From positions 2,666,001 to 2,730,000 of the forward strand of contig NZ_CP074372.1 in assembly GCF_018362995.1 (NCBI RefSeq): a stretch of 64,000 nt of DNA, given 5' to 3'. The DNA is from Chryseobacterium indologenes (GTDB taxonomy: Bacteria > Bacteroidota > Bacteroidia > Flavobacteriales > Weeksellaceae). Below the pieces are notes generated by a model. The model was not told the DNA's origin. It searched no databases and saw only the letters and a program-made list of their open reading frames with translations. Below are positions 37,856-46,026 of this stretch, one piece after another. Made by a program: the position numbers and the translations under genes. Numbering within the stretch: position 1 is the first letter of the stretch; every line of letters begins with the position of its first letter.

Positions 37856-38791
37856 ATGGCAATAGATTTTTCTGAAATTCTTGTTGTAGGAGTTTCTTCC
37901 AGAGCATTATTTAATTTAGAAATAGAGAATAAAATATTTGAGACAGAGAATATAGAAGCATTTCGTAAATATCAATTAGAACATGAAAATGATTTGCTTG
38001 AAAAAGGAACAGCATTTCCATTAATCCAAAGCCTTTTAAAACTTAATGATATTGCATCAAAAAAAATTGTAGAAGTGGTAGTGATGTCTCGGAATAGTCC
38101 TGAAACTGGAGTACGAGTTTTAAAGTCAATAAAACATTATGAATTACCAATAACAAGAGCCGCATTTTCTGGTGGAGAGCCACTTTCTCCATTCATTGAC
38201 GCTTTTGATATTGACTTATTTCTATCTAAAGATGAAAAAGATGTACAAACCCTAAGTGATACATCAGATTGTGCAACTGCCTTATTGTATGATGCACCTC
38301 AAGATTTCATTCCAGAAATTGACAGAGTAAAATTTGCATTTGATGCCGATGCTGTCGTTTTCTCTGAAGAATCAGAACAAATTTATAAAGAACATGGTAT
38401 TGAAGCTTTTCATGAACATGAAGCTAAAAATGAAGATATACCATTAAATGACGGACCGTTTGCTGAATTACTTAGAAAGCTATCAAAAATTCAAGATTTC
38501 CTACCCACCACAATTGAGTTAACTCCGTTAAGAATAGCAATTGTAACTGCCAGAAATGCTCCTAGCCATATGCGCGTTATTAAAACATTAAGAAATTGGG
38601 GAGTATATGTTGACGAAGCATATTTCATGGGAGGATTATCAAAGGATAAAGTTCTAAAAGCATTTGGTGCTCACATCTTTTTTGATGACCAAGAAAGCCA
38701 TTTATCAGGCTCTAGTAAAGTAGTCCCTTCAGGAAAAGTACTTTATAAAACAGACTCTCCATTAAAAAAATATGAAAAGCCAAAATCTTAA
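37856..38791 (+). CDS. Cytosolic 5'-nucleotidase (NT5C1-like, PF06189 family)
   Basis: 311 residues, no signal peptide. ILVVGVSSRALFNLE at the start, VEVVVMSRNSPETGVRVLKSI, and ITRAAFSGGEPLSPF match the family known from animal cytosolic 5'-nucleotidase I and bacterial homologs. LRIAIVTARNAPSHMRVIKTL and EAYFMGGLSKDKVL are the later conserved segments. It should dephosphorylate nucleoside monophosphates. It has its own promoter and terminator. It sits among accessory genes next to a broken Mrr-type nuclease; a defence role would be speculation. Confidence 0.87.
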   Translation: MAIDFSEILVVGVSSRALFNLEIENKIFETENIEAFRKYQLEHENDLLEKGTAFPLIQSLLKLNDIASKKIVEVVVMSRNSPETGVRVLKSIKHYELPITRAAFSGGEPLSPFIDAFDIDLFLSKDEKDVQTLSDTSDCATALLYDAPQDFIPEIDRVKFAFDADAVVFSEESEQIYKEHGIEAFHEHEAKNEDIPLNDGPFAELLRKLSKIQDFLPTTIELTPLRIAIVTARNAPSHMRVIKTLRNWGVYVDEAYFMGGLSKDKVLKAFGAHIFFDDQESHLSGSSKVVPSGKVLYKTDSPLKKYEKPKS

Positions 38792-38887
38792 TTTTTTCGT
38801 AAAAATATAATTAGGATTTCAAACATAAGTTTCTATAATGATTGTAAAAAAGCAGAAAAGCTTAATAATTGTTTTCTTAAATCACCT

Positions 38888-38918
38888 AAACCACTCTACA
38901 TATTGAGTGGTTTACTTT
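38888..38918 (+). terminator. Terminator of the 5'-nucleotidase gene
   Basis: Stem AAACCACTC / GAGTGGTTT with loop TACATATT, followed by ACTTTTT. Confidence 0.85.
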
Positions 38919-38958
38919 TTTATAATCCGTAAATTTATACTGCCTGATATTTATAATT

Positions 38959-39843
38959 ATGTCAATCTTTGAATATGATCATTTTGACAGCCCATTAAAA
39001 GTTGGTGATAATAATCCTCATAGGCAAAAATGTGTCTTTTGTCAAAATGAATTAGAAGTATTTTTAATAGATGACTATTGGGATGTAGATTTAAAAGAAA
39101 TTTATAGTTTTCATCAATTAGGAAAGAGCTGGTGCTATGAAGAAGGGATGGATGAAGAAATGTGGGAGCTTGATCTTTCTAAGTATTCGTGTGAAGCATA
39201 CTTTCATCACTGTAATAAATGTGGCTAGTGGACAATAATAAAGCATGTGACTGTCAGTACTAAAGTATCGCAGTTATGGCAATTTTTCTATGGTACTGCA
39301 GGTCTATAGAAAAAATTAGATTTGCATAATATTGACGCTCCTATCAATGAGATTTCAAAATATCTTCTAGCTAAATATGAATCAAGATTTAGTTTACATC
39401 CAAAATTATTTGAAGATGTAACAGGGCAGGTTTTTAAAAACCTTGGATATGATGCAATTGTAACAGGTTATTCAAATGATGGGGGAATTGATGTCATTCT
39501 AGAAAAGGAAGGAAAACAAATTGGTGTCCAAGTTAAGAGATATAAGAATAAAATAAAGGTTGATCAAATAAGAGAGCTAACAGGTGCTCTTTTTCTTTCT
39601 GGTATACCAAAAGGAATTTTTGTTACTACATCAGATTTTCAAAGCGGAGCAAGTAAAACAGTTAAAAAATCACATGATAGAGGTATACCTATTGAACTTA
39701 TAAACTCTAAAAGATTTTATGATATTTTAAAGTTAACTACTGAATCTAAAATTAACAAAGAAAATATTAGAAATAAACTTGAATCAGCTTTAAAAAACAA
39801 GCTATATAGTTACAATTGGGAGAACCCTATGAATAGTCTTTAA
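38959..39843 (+). pseudogene. Mrr-type restriction endonuclease gene with two in-frame TAG codons
   Basis: One continuous frame of 294 codons is interrupted only by TAG at 39226-39228 and TAG at 39307-39309; no frameshift is needed. The N-terminal 89 residues have zinc-ribbon-like cysteines (CVFC, HHCNKCG). The C-terminal part (from about 39322, where only TTG could start) is an Mrr-like nuclease: NLGYDAIVTGYSNDGGIDVI, then GVQVKRYKNKIKVDQIREL, carrying the D-QxK catalytic triad. Between the stops the frame still reads like protein (WTIIKHVTVST...LWQFFYGTAGL). Probably a recently inactivated gene; independent expression of the nuclease half or read-through cannot be excluded. Confidence 0.75.
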
Positions 39844-39917
39844 AAGATTAAAATTGCTATAAAATCCCCCTATTCCCAAGCTCCGCAAATTCGGCTCTCT
39901 AATGTTAATTTAATCTC

Positions 39918-39925
39918 TAAATTTG
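39918..39925 (+). promoter_or_regulatory. Promoter -7 box of the zinc-ribbon protein gene
   Basis: TAAATTTG, 29 bp before the ATG at 39955. Confidence 0.55.
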
Positions 39926-39954
39926 GATGTTTGTAACAAAAAAACAAATTTAGA

Positions 39955-40596
39955 ATGAAAATTAATTGCAACAAATGTAAAAATGAAGTGATCATTATAA
40001 ACTTTTCTGAAGAACAAAAGCTTGATATTTATATTTTGATGCAAAACAATTTAAAAGTATTTGCTGAAAAAAAATTAATTGACGAATTCAATTTAGACAA
40101 AAATGAAGCAAAAATTATTATTCAACATTTAAACAATAGAAATGGCAGATGTACAGAATGTGAGTTTGAAAAATTGGATGGAGAATATGTTGAATGTCCA
40201 AATTGCGGTGCTTTTAATTATAATCTTAATGAACCAGTGTTTAATATAGAATTTTGCAGTCATTTAGAATGGTCTCTAGATTTTAAAAACATTGAAAATG
40301 AAAAGATAAAATATTATGCTAAGACTTTTTGGTGTGATGGTATAAGTCATTTACCAGAAGACACAAAATCCTTACTTTATAATAATATTAAAAATGACAA
40401 GCAAATAATAACAAAAGCCTGGATTGGATATGGTGGCAATGAAATTTATGAAATGAAAATCAAGTTTGGGGAACAAGCCATAGAAAATTATAAAAATAAT
40501 AAAAGTTTAATTGAATGCATTCCAAGAAATAATGAGAATCCGAATTGGATAAAGTTATTTATGGAAGATAAAAAGATTGAAGTTCAATTAAAATAA
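39955..40596 (+). CDS. Zinc-ribbon protein of unknown function
   Basis: 213 residues, cytoplasmic. Three cysteine pairs are visible: CNKCK at residue 4, CTEC near 66, CPNCG near 82, suggesting one or two zinc ribbons. The C-terminal half has aromatic-rich sequence (TKAWIGYGGNEIYEMKIKFG) with no family I recognise. It is strongly A/T-rich in codon use and lies in the accessory segment next to a nuclease remnant. Confidence 0.6.
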   Translation: MKINCNKCKNEVIIINFSEEQKLDIYILMQNNLKVFAEKKLIDEFNLDKNEAKIIIQHLNNRNGRCTECEFEKLDGEYVECPNCGAFNYNLNEPVFNIEFCSHLEWSLDFKNIENEKIKYYAKTFWCDGISHLPEDTKSLLYNNIKNDKQIITKAWIGYGGNEIYEMKIKFGEQAIENYKNNKSLIECIPRNNENPNWIKLFMEDKKIEVQLK

Positions 40597-40827
40597 TAAC
40601 TGTTACCAACATGAGATTGCACCATTGTAGAAGGCAGTAACCTCTCTCCACAAAGTCTCCCGACTTTGCGTCAATAAAAACAAAATCCAAAGCCAGGAGA
40701 CTTCGGATAGTAAAGAAGGAAGAATAAAAATGACTCAAACAACATTATCATCATCATAGTATATAATTTATATTGGCACAATATGTAAATTTGGGACTTA
40801 CTAAACACTCAAGATACTGTTATCAAA
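40597..40827 (+). other. Intergenic region with a repeated promoter module
   Basis: Contains a cassette-like inverted pair GTTACC...GCAGTAAC (about 40603-40641) and, at 40760-40793, a module ending in TAAATTTG that resembles the one before the kinase gene. No gene seen. Confidence 0.4.
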
Positions 40828-41370
40828 ATGAAATTAAACTTTAAACTTCTTTCCATCTTCATTCTTCTTCTGGTTTCAAGCTCTTCTTTTGCACAAAAGA
40901 AAACTCCTTTTCAAATCAATGGAGAATTATTTGAGGTTCCCGGAAAATGGGAATATAAAAATCAGCTTAAACAATCCGGACAATTTCACTTAAGCAATAA
41001 AGACGAGAAAATAAGTTTGTTAATTTCAGTAAGAAAACCTGAAAAATTTGAGTTTTATAAAGTAGGTTTAACCGAAAAAGAATTGCTGAATGCATTTTAT
41101 AAATGGGAATATGATTACTGGGCCTCTTCAACCGGAGTGAAAGCCGAAGTTTCAGAAGTAAAGCGAAACGAAGAAAAAAATTATATTATCTGGAAAATTA
41201 TCCTAAAAGATAAATCTCAGGATGTTAGTAAGGACAAGACTTCCTATTTACTATATGCCGTAAGAAATAACAATCTGATCTCATTCAATTTAACAAATAA
41301 TACCGATAAGAAGAATCCATTAACTGAAATGGAATCAGTGGAACTTCTTGAACAAACCTATTTGAAATAA
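40828..41370 (+). CDS. Secreted protein of unknown function
   Basis: 180 residues. Clear Sec signal peptide (residues 1-22, ending SSFAQ). The rest is lysine-rich with alternating strands (PFQINGELFEVPGKWEYKN, YLLYAVRNNNLISFNLTN). Not recognised. It begins a run of small exported proteins with a shared orientation and is followed 25 bp later by a lipoprotein gene, so an operon is likely. Confidence 0.65.
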   Translation: MKLNFKLLSIFILLLVSSSSFAQKKTPFQINGELFEVPGKWEYKNQLKQSGQFHLSNKDEKISLLISVRKPEKFEFYKVGLTEKELLNAFYKWEYDYWASSTGVKAEVSEVKRNEEKNYIIWKIILKDKSQDVSKDKTSYLLYAVRNNNLISFNLTNNTDKKNPLTEMESVELLEQTYLK

Positions 41371-41394
41371 AAACAAAACTAATAACCTCCCTTC

Positions 41395-41844
41395 ATGAAA
41401 CTCTATACTTTAATCGTAGGAATATTCTTACTGTTTTCCAGTTGTACAAAAAATAACCAATACCGCGCCGGCCAGGAATGGAATTACAAAACCCGCCCTA
41501 CGGAAAAAAGCTCAATTCTTAAAATCTTAAAGATTGAGGAATATCCTGAAACCGGAAAAGTGATTCATATTTCCATCAGTGGTTTGAAGATTAAAGATAC
41601 CAGTAGTATCACAGGCATTGCAGACAAATTCACACATATTCCCATATCAGAAGAAGCTTTGGACAAAAGTGTCACCACTCTGAAAAGTGAGACCGGGAAA
41701 AAGCCGGATTCCCTTGAAATGGACGGATATTCTTACTGGAAAAGAGAATTCGATAAAGGAGATGCCGGGATATTTACCATTCCCGTTTCTGAGATTATAA
41801 GCTCCATGGAAAAATCTATTGTTGCAGGGGATTATACGAAATAA
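41395..41844 (+). CDS. Small lipoprotein of unknown function
   Basis: 149 residues. Signal peptide with lipobox FSSC (Cys17) followed by TKNNQYRAGQEWNYKTR. The body is short and beta-rich; the pattern 'Y.AGQ.W.YKTR' near the mature start recurs in Chryseobacterium lipoproteins, but I know no function. Follows the preceding secreted-protein gene closely. Confidence 0.62.
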   Translation: MKLYTLIVGIFLLFSSCTKNNQYRAGQEWNYKTRPTEKSSILKILKIEEYPETGKVIHISISGLKIKDTSSITGIADKFTHIPISEEALDKSVTTLKSETGKKPDSLEMDGYSYWKREFDKGDAGIFTIPVSEIISSMEKSIVAGDYTK

Positions 41845-41921
41845 ATACACCTACAATAACCTCTTATCACAAAACCTACTGGCTGGGAAATAAAATTTAG
41901 GAAAGCTCAATTACATAAATA

Positions 41922-41975
41922 ATGAAATATTTATCAATTATTATTTTTTATAAATGGTAATGCACAAAAAATGGA
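41922..41975 (+). pseudogene. Remnant copy of the 44505 gene
   Basis: A short stretch matches the start of the gene at 44505 almost base for base (ATGAAATATTTATCAATTAT and GGTAATGCACAAAAAATGGAT), including bases before the ATG. A deletion shifts the frame after 12 codons. This is a degraded duplicate. Confidence 0.7.
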
Positions 41976-42090
41976 TACTTCAGCTTTGTAAAGTCTTCCG
42001 GCTTTACACTGGTAAAATAATTTTAGTCCTTTAAAATGATCTCACTTTAATATTTTAACTTAGCAAAATTCAATTGAGTAAAAACATAAC

Positions 42091-42600
42091 ATGGTAAAAT
42101 CGAAAATAAATTTTGAATCATTTTTAATTATTCATTTCTTAACTTTTATATTATCCGTAGTTTTTTCACTTATTATTTACTCTAATTTGAAAGGACTAAC
42201 AAGTGCCTTTAATATAATGATCATATTAAAAATAACTTTTCTATTAGGCGTTTTATTTTTAATATGGACTTTCTTTTATAAGATTCATACGAAGATTATA
42301 ATCACTAAAGAAGATATTACATTTCAAAAAATGTTTAGCTCTAAAAAATATAATTTCAACGATCTAGAATATTTCTTTGAAAAGCAGGAATTTGCAAAGC
42401 ATAGGAAATATAGCGCATTGTTTCTTGTGAAAGAAAATAAAATTATTGAAAGGATTTCAAGCTTTGACTATTCAAATTATGAAGAATTAAAAAGCAAAAT
42501 CACAATATCTGAATCCAGAAATACAGAAGTATTTTTTTATGATTTAGTAAAAATATTGATAGGATTGAATCCTAAAATTAAAATAAGAAATCATAGTTAA
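42091..42600 (+). CDS. Small membrane protein of unknown function
   Basis: 169 residues. Two membrane segments (about 12-32 and 42-62), then a soluble part with ITKEDITFQKMFSSKKYNFNDLEYF, a pattern resembling the PH-like domains of bacterial membrane proteins. Not recognised further. Very A/T-rich coding sequence. A repeat array follows directly. Confidence 0.58.
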   Translation: MVKSKINFESFLIIHFLTFILSVVFSLIIYSNLKGLTSAFNIMIILKITFLLGVLFLIWTFFYKIHTKIIITKEDITFQKMFSSKKYNFNDLEYFFEKQEFAKHRKYSALFLVKENKIIERISSFDYSNYEELKSKITISESRNTEVFFYDLVKILIGLNPKIKIRNHS

Positions 42601-42655
42601 TAGACCTGCAGACTTCAGCATTAAATTAACATCCGTAAAAATAATATTGAGACTT

Positions 42656-43062
42656 TAGATCCTATAGCCATTTCACAAAATACCTTTAAGTACTTCATGA
42701 ATAAAGGCCAGCTGCTTCGGAAGCCCCTTTAGTCACTTCCATAAATCCCTTTAGACACTTGTATAAATGGCTATACTCGCTTAGGAACAACCTGCATCAA
42801 TTATGTGACCTCCTATAACCATTTCACAAAATACCTTTAAGTACTTCATGAATAACCTCCAGCTACTTATGAACCCACTGCAGCCACTTCCATAAGTCCC
42901 TTTAACCACTTGAATAAGTGGCTATACCCTCTTCGGAACGGCCTATACCTACTTCACAAAACCCCTCCAGCCCCTTTCATAAGTCCCTTTAGCCCCTTGG
43001 GTAAGTGGCTATACCCCCTTATGTAACCCCCTATACCCCCTTAACTAAGGGGGTAGCTATAC
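42656..43062. repeat. Array of about 18 degenerate 21-22-bp repeats
   Basis: Units such as CCACTTCCATAAGTCCCTTT and CCACTTGAATAAGTGGCTA recur every 21-22 bp. Many contain a small dyad ACTT....AAGT. A higher-order unit begins CCTATA-CCATTTCACAAAA at 42661, 42812 and (as CCTATACCTACTTCACAAAA) 42942. C content rises toward the right end, which closes with a near-palindrome: TACCCCCTTA (43034-43043), AC, TAAGGGGGTA (43046-43055). All frames carry stops and no gene is apparent. It lies between two unrelated genes. Confidence 0.8.
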
Positions 43063-43178
43063 TTGATGACAAAATGCAGAATGTGAGTGAAACCGCCCTG
43101 TTTTTTTAGCGCTAAAAGCAATTTTAGAAAATTATTTTCAACTTTTTCCTATCTTTAAACCACAAATATTCTATTAAA

Positions 43179-43202
43179 GTTCGGTACTGAAAATAAGACC
43201 GA
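43179..43202 (+). promoter_or_regulatory. Small inverted repeat upstream of the Kelch gene
   Basis: TTCGGT...ACCGAA with a 12-bp spacer, between the -7-like box and the TTG start. It may be an operator or leader hairpin. Confidence 0.3.
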
Positions 43203-43238
43203 ATCATTTAAAGAAAATAAACACTAAACCCGGTACCA

Positions 43239-44411
43239 TTGAAAACAAAATTATTATTCCTTTCATTTTTGGGTTCATTACTCACCCAGGCACAAACGCT
43301 TAATTTTAAAAGTCTCTCCAATATGTCTGTAGGCAGAGGAGCAATAACCAGTGTAATCGTGGATGATAATATATATGTGAGCAATGGATATCTGGAAAAC
43401 AGCGGTAATGCCAATTATATTGAAAAATATAATATTACGGATAACAAATGGAGTGTTTTCAACTCTTCTCTGCTTTCCAAAAAATTTGCTAACTCGGAGA
43501 CTTATAATAATAAAATTTATATTTTTAACGGCTGGGGAAATAGCCATCTTGAAATTGTAGACCTTGAAACGAATAAAATAACGAAGGGAGCTGTTAATCG
43601 TTCCTACACAGGAAATGCAGGTTCTGCCATCCATAACGGCAAAATATATGTGTTCGGCGGCAGCGGACTAAACGGAGCTGCAACCACTAAATTTTCTAAT
43701 AGATTTCAATATTATGATATTGCTTCCGATACCTGGCACCCATTACCCGATATGCCTACAGCCAGAGAAACAAAGGGCAAAATTGTGAATGATAAGCTGT
43801 ATGTCATTGGTGGTTTCAACGGTACTTCATCCCGACTGATCAATGTTTACGACCTCAGCACTGATCGCTGGACCGATCAGTTTACAATGCCCGCCGGGAT
43901 ATCCGGACATTCATTAGCGGTATCCGGTAATAAGATTTTTATTGCAGGAGGATATAATAATCAGACTTTCCTGGCCTATTTTGATACTACAACCAATAAG
44001 TTCCATCAGTTATCATCCAATATGATTCCCAGAAGACACGCTGCCGCAGAAGTATACAACAATAAACTATATATCATCGGTGGAAGTACAACCTCTGTAA
44101 CCAAATCAGCTATTAAAAGTATACAGGTAGCAGATATCAGCGAAAACGTACTCGCAAATACAACCAATGACGACCGAATATTGGAAACAAAAGTCTATAC
44201 CAATGCATCCAAAGATGGCTTTATCATCAGCAATAAAAACAACAGCAATCAGTTTGAATATACGGTTTACTCCACAGATGGAGAGGTGGTCAGCAGGGGC
44301 TTTGCCTATTATAATAAAACGATAGATCTATCCAGAGTACGGCCTGGGAACTACATTTTTAGTTTTAAAAATGAGAAAGGGGTTCTGCAGCAGATTAAAA
44401 TTTTCAGATAA
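43239..44411 (+). CDS. Kelch-repeat secreted protein with T9SS sorting domain
   Basis: 390 residues. Starts at TTG; no in-frame ATG lies between the upstream stop (43218) and the signal peptide (KTKLLFLSFLGSLLTQAQT), and the first internal ATG would remove it. Kelch propeller repeats follow, seen as IYVFGGSGL, LYVIGGFNG, IFIAGGYNN and LYIIGGST. The last ~80 residues (YTVYSTDGEVVSRG...IDLSRVRPGNYIFSF...) form a type A T9SS C-terminal domain, so the protein should be exported and anchored or released at the surface. Ligand unknown. -7-like TATCTTTA at 43150. Confidence 0.82.
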   Translation: MKTKLLFLSFLGSLLTQAQTLNFKSLSNMSVGRGAITSVIVDDNIYVSNGYLENSGNANYIEKYNITDNKWSVFNSSLLSKKFANSETYNNKIYIFNGWGNSHLEIVDLETNKITKGAVNRSYTGNAGSAIHNGKIYVFGGSGLNGAATTKFSNRFQYYDIASDTWHPLPDMPTARETKGKIVNDKLYVIGGFNGTSSRLINVYDLSTDRWTDQFTMPAGISGHSLAVSGNKIFIAGGYNNQTFLAYFDTTTNKFHQLSSNMIPRRHAAAEVYNNKLYIIGGSTTSVTKSAIKSIQVADISENVLANTTNDDRILETKVYTNASKDGFIISNKNNSNQFEYTVYSTDGEVVSRGFAYYNKTIDLSRVRPGNYIFSFKNEKGVLQQIKIFR

Positions 44412-44504
44412 TAGTAAGCCACAAACATCAACGAATACATCACTTCACAAAGTACTCTGACTGAATGTCTGCAAAGTAAAAATTAGAAAAGCTTTATTAT
44501 AAAA

Positions 44505-44801
44505 ATGAAATATTTATCAATTATAATTCTATTACTTTTTATCAATGGTAATGCACAAAAAATGGATGTAAAAAACACTTCTGAATTCGTCAAAATAAGC
44601 AAATCAGAACTCAAAGAAACGGATCTGGAAACATTGGAATTAGTTGATTTTGGAAAAATAAGAAATGAGTCTGCACCCTATGGAGATTTTTTGGTGCTTC
44701 AGGCCCCTGGATATGCTGCGAAAAAAATAATATTGAAAAAATTAAACCAAGAATTTCTGAATTTGAACTCATTCTGGACAATTCAAAAAATGCAGATGTG
44801 A
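44505..44801 (+). CDS. Short secreted protein, probably frameshifted at its C-terminus
   Basis: 98 residues with signal peptide ending INGNAQ. The first ~75 residues (KNTSEFVKISKSELKETDLE, YGDFLVLQAPGYAAKKIIL) read as a normal exported protein. The last part (FWTIQKMQM) is abrupt. Downstream a different frame stays open and reads protein-like to TAA at 44878-44880 (IETDFGLFLCGAKDGIPYDK), so an indel near 44750-44790 may have cut the gene. A degraded second copy lies at 41922. Function unknown. Confidence 0.5.
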   Translation: MKYLSIIILLLFINGNAQKMDVKNTSEFVKISKSELKETDLETLELVDFGKIRNESAPYGDFLVLQAPGYAAKKIILKKLNQEFLNLNSFWTIQKMQM

Positions 44802-44927
44802 AGAAGAAATTGAAACCGATTTTGGTCTATTTTTGTGTGGAGCAAAAGACGGAATTCCTTATGATAAACAAAAGCAATAACTAAAACAGGTTGACAAGCA
44901 GGCAAATTCAAATAAAAAACAGCTAAA

Positions 44928-45320
44928 ATGATGGAAAATATTAGAGATTTAATTCCAAAAAGTAAAGGTGATTTGTCTACAGCTGAAAAACTAACAAACT
45001 ATTCCTACGAAGAACTCAAAGAAATTATTCCGAATTTACTTGAATGGCTGCAAGATATGAACTGGCCGGTTGCAAAACCTGTTTCAGAATATTTAGAAAG
45101 TATTAATGATAAAATTACAACAGAGTTACTTTCAATTTTAAAAAGCAACGATGATGAAGTATGGAAATATTGGATTATCACTATTTTTGGTCCTATCACT
45201 CAAAGTCCTATTATCAAAAATGAAATCATTCGGACTGCTACTTCTCCAACAGAAAATGAGATAATTGAAGAGGTAGACAAAGTTGCAAAGGGAATTGTGA
45301 ATAGTAGAAATTGGAAATAA
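44928..45320 (+). CDS. DUF5071 domain protein
   Basis: 130 residues, soluble. DLIPKSKGDLSTAEKLTNYS, then LLEWLQDMNWPVAKPVSEYL and VWKYWIITIFG, are the DUF5071 signatures. The family is small, helical and of unknown function; members are often found in accessory regions near contact-dependent toxin or immunity genes, but no toxin is visible here. Confidence 0.82.
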   Translation: MMENIRDLIPKSKGDLSTAEKLTNYSYEELKEIIPNLLEWLQDMNWPVAKPVSEYLESINDKITTELLSILKSNDDEVWKYWIITIFGPITQSPIIKNEIIRTATSPTENEIIEEVDKVAKGIVNSRNWK

Positions 45321-45442
45321 AAACGGCTGATGCCCAACTCTACAGAGTCTAAAGCAGTTTAATAAATTTTTGAAAATAATAGGTAATTACACCTGATTGA
45401 AAAAGATCTGAGCCCTGAAAAGTTGAAACAAAGATTAACCAA

Positions 45443-46009
45443 ATGATCATCGAAAACAAAGGCATCAAAACAGATAAATTTTACGTCCCTCCATTTACAT
45501 TCAATGAAGGTGAAATTATTATTATAAATCTTTTCAACGGACCACGCTTTCATGAAACGGAAATGTTTCTTAAAGATCTATTTTGTGGTAAGACACCCCA
45601 TGAAAATATTATCATCCACAAAAAAATGACTTTTGTTGAACATTTCAGAGAATCAAAGTTTAGAGATATTTTTTATCCTATGACCGTGGGAGAATATTTA
45701 AGGAAGAATGCAAATCCTGCTAGTCCTTATTCCGAAAAAATTTATGAGACGGAATGGATTAATAAAAAAATAAAAGTCAATACACTTATAGGCAGCCCGA
45801 GAAATCTCTTATCATTGTATACTACCCTTTCAAATACAAATAATATTATTTTTGACTTAGTTGGACTAGGACCCGATGGAGCCCAAGAAAATTATAAAAT
45901 TGTAAAAGAAGTCGTGAAAAATGGAGGTTCGGCAATTTTACTCGATGGATATGATGATATGAAAAACGATTGTACAAAATACGTTGAACTGCAATGGACA
46001 CAAGCATAA
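45443..46009 (+). CDS. Degenerate ABC ATPase-like protein
   Basis: 188 residues. IINLFNGPRFHETEMFLKDL sits where an ABC ATPase would have its Walker A, but no GxxGxGK[ST] is present. The second half has IIFDLVGLGPDGAQENYKIV (Walker-B/D-loop-like) and GGSAILLDGYDD (like the H-loop region, without the His). It resembles an ATPase that lost catalysis. Alternatively an unrelated protein with chance similarity. Not associated with a permease here. Confidence 0.4.
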   Translation: MIIENKGIKTDKFYVPPFTFNEGEIIIINLFNGPRFHETEMFLKDLFCGKTPHENIIIHKKMTFVEHFRESKFRDIFYPMTVGEYLRKNANPASPYSEKIYETEWINKKIKVNTLIGSPRNLLSLYTTLSNTNNIIFDLVGLGPDGAQENYKIVKEVVKNGGSAILLDGYDDMKNDCTKYVELQWTQA

Positions 46010-46026
46010 CCTCTCTAAATAACAAT

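Noticed and set aside
36418..40827. Integron or gene-cassette array
   Set aside because: Cassette-like spacing and some inverted pairs occur, but there is no integrase and no convincing set of attC sites in the window.
42656..43062. CRISPR array
   Set aside because: There are no constant repeats separated by unique spacers; all positions drift and the period is only 21-22 bp. No cas genes are nearby.
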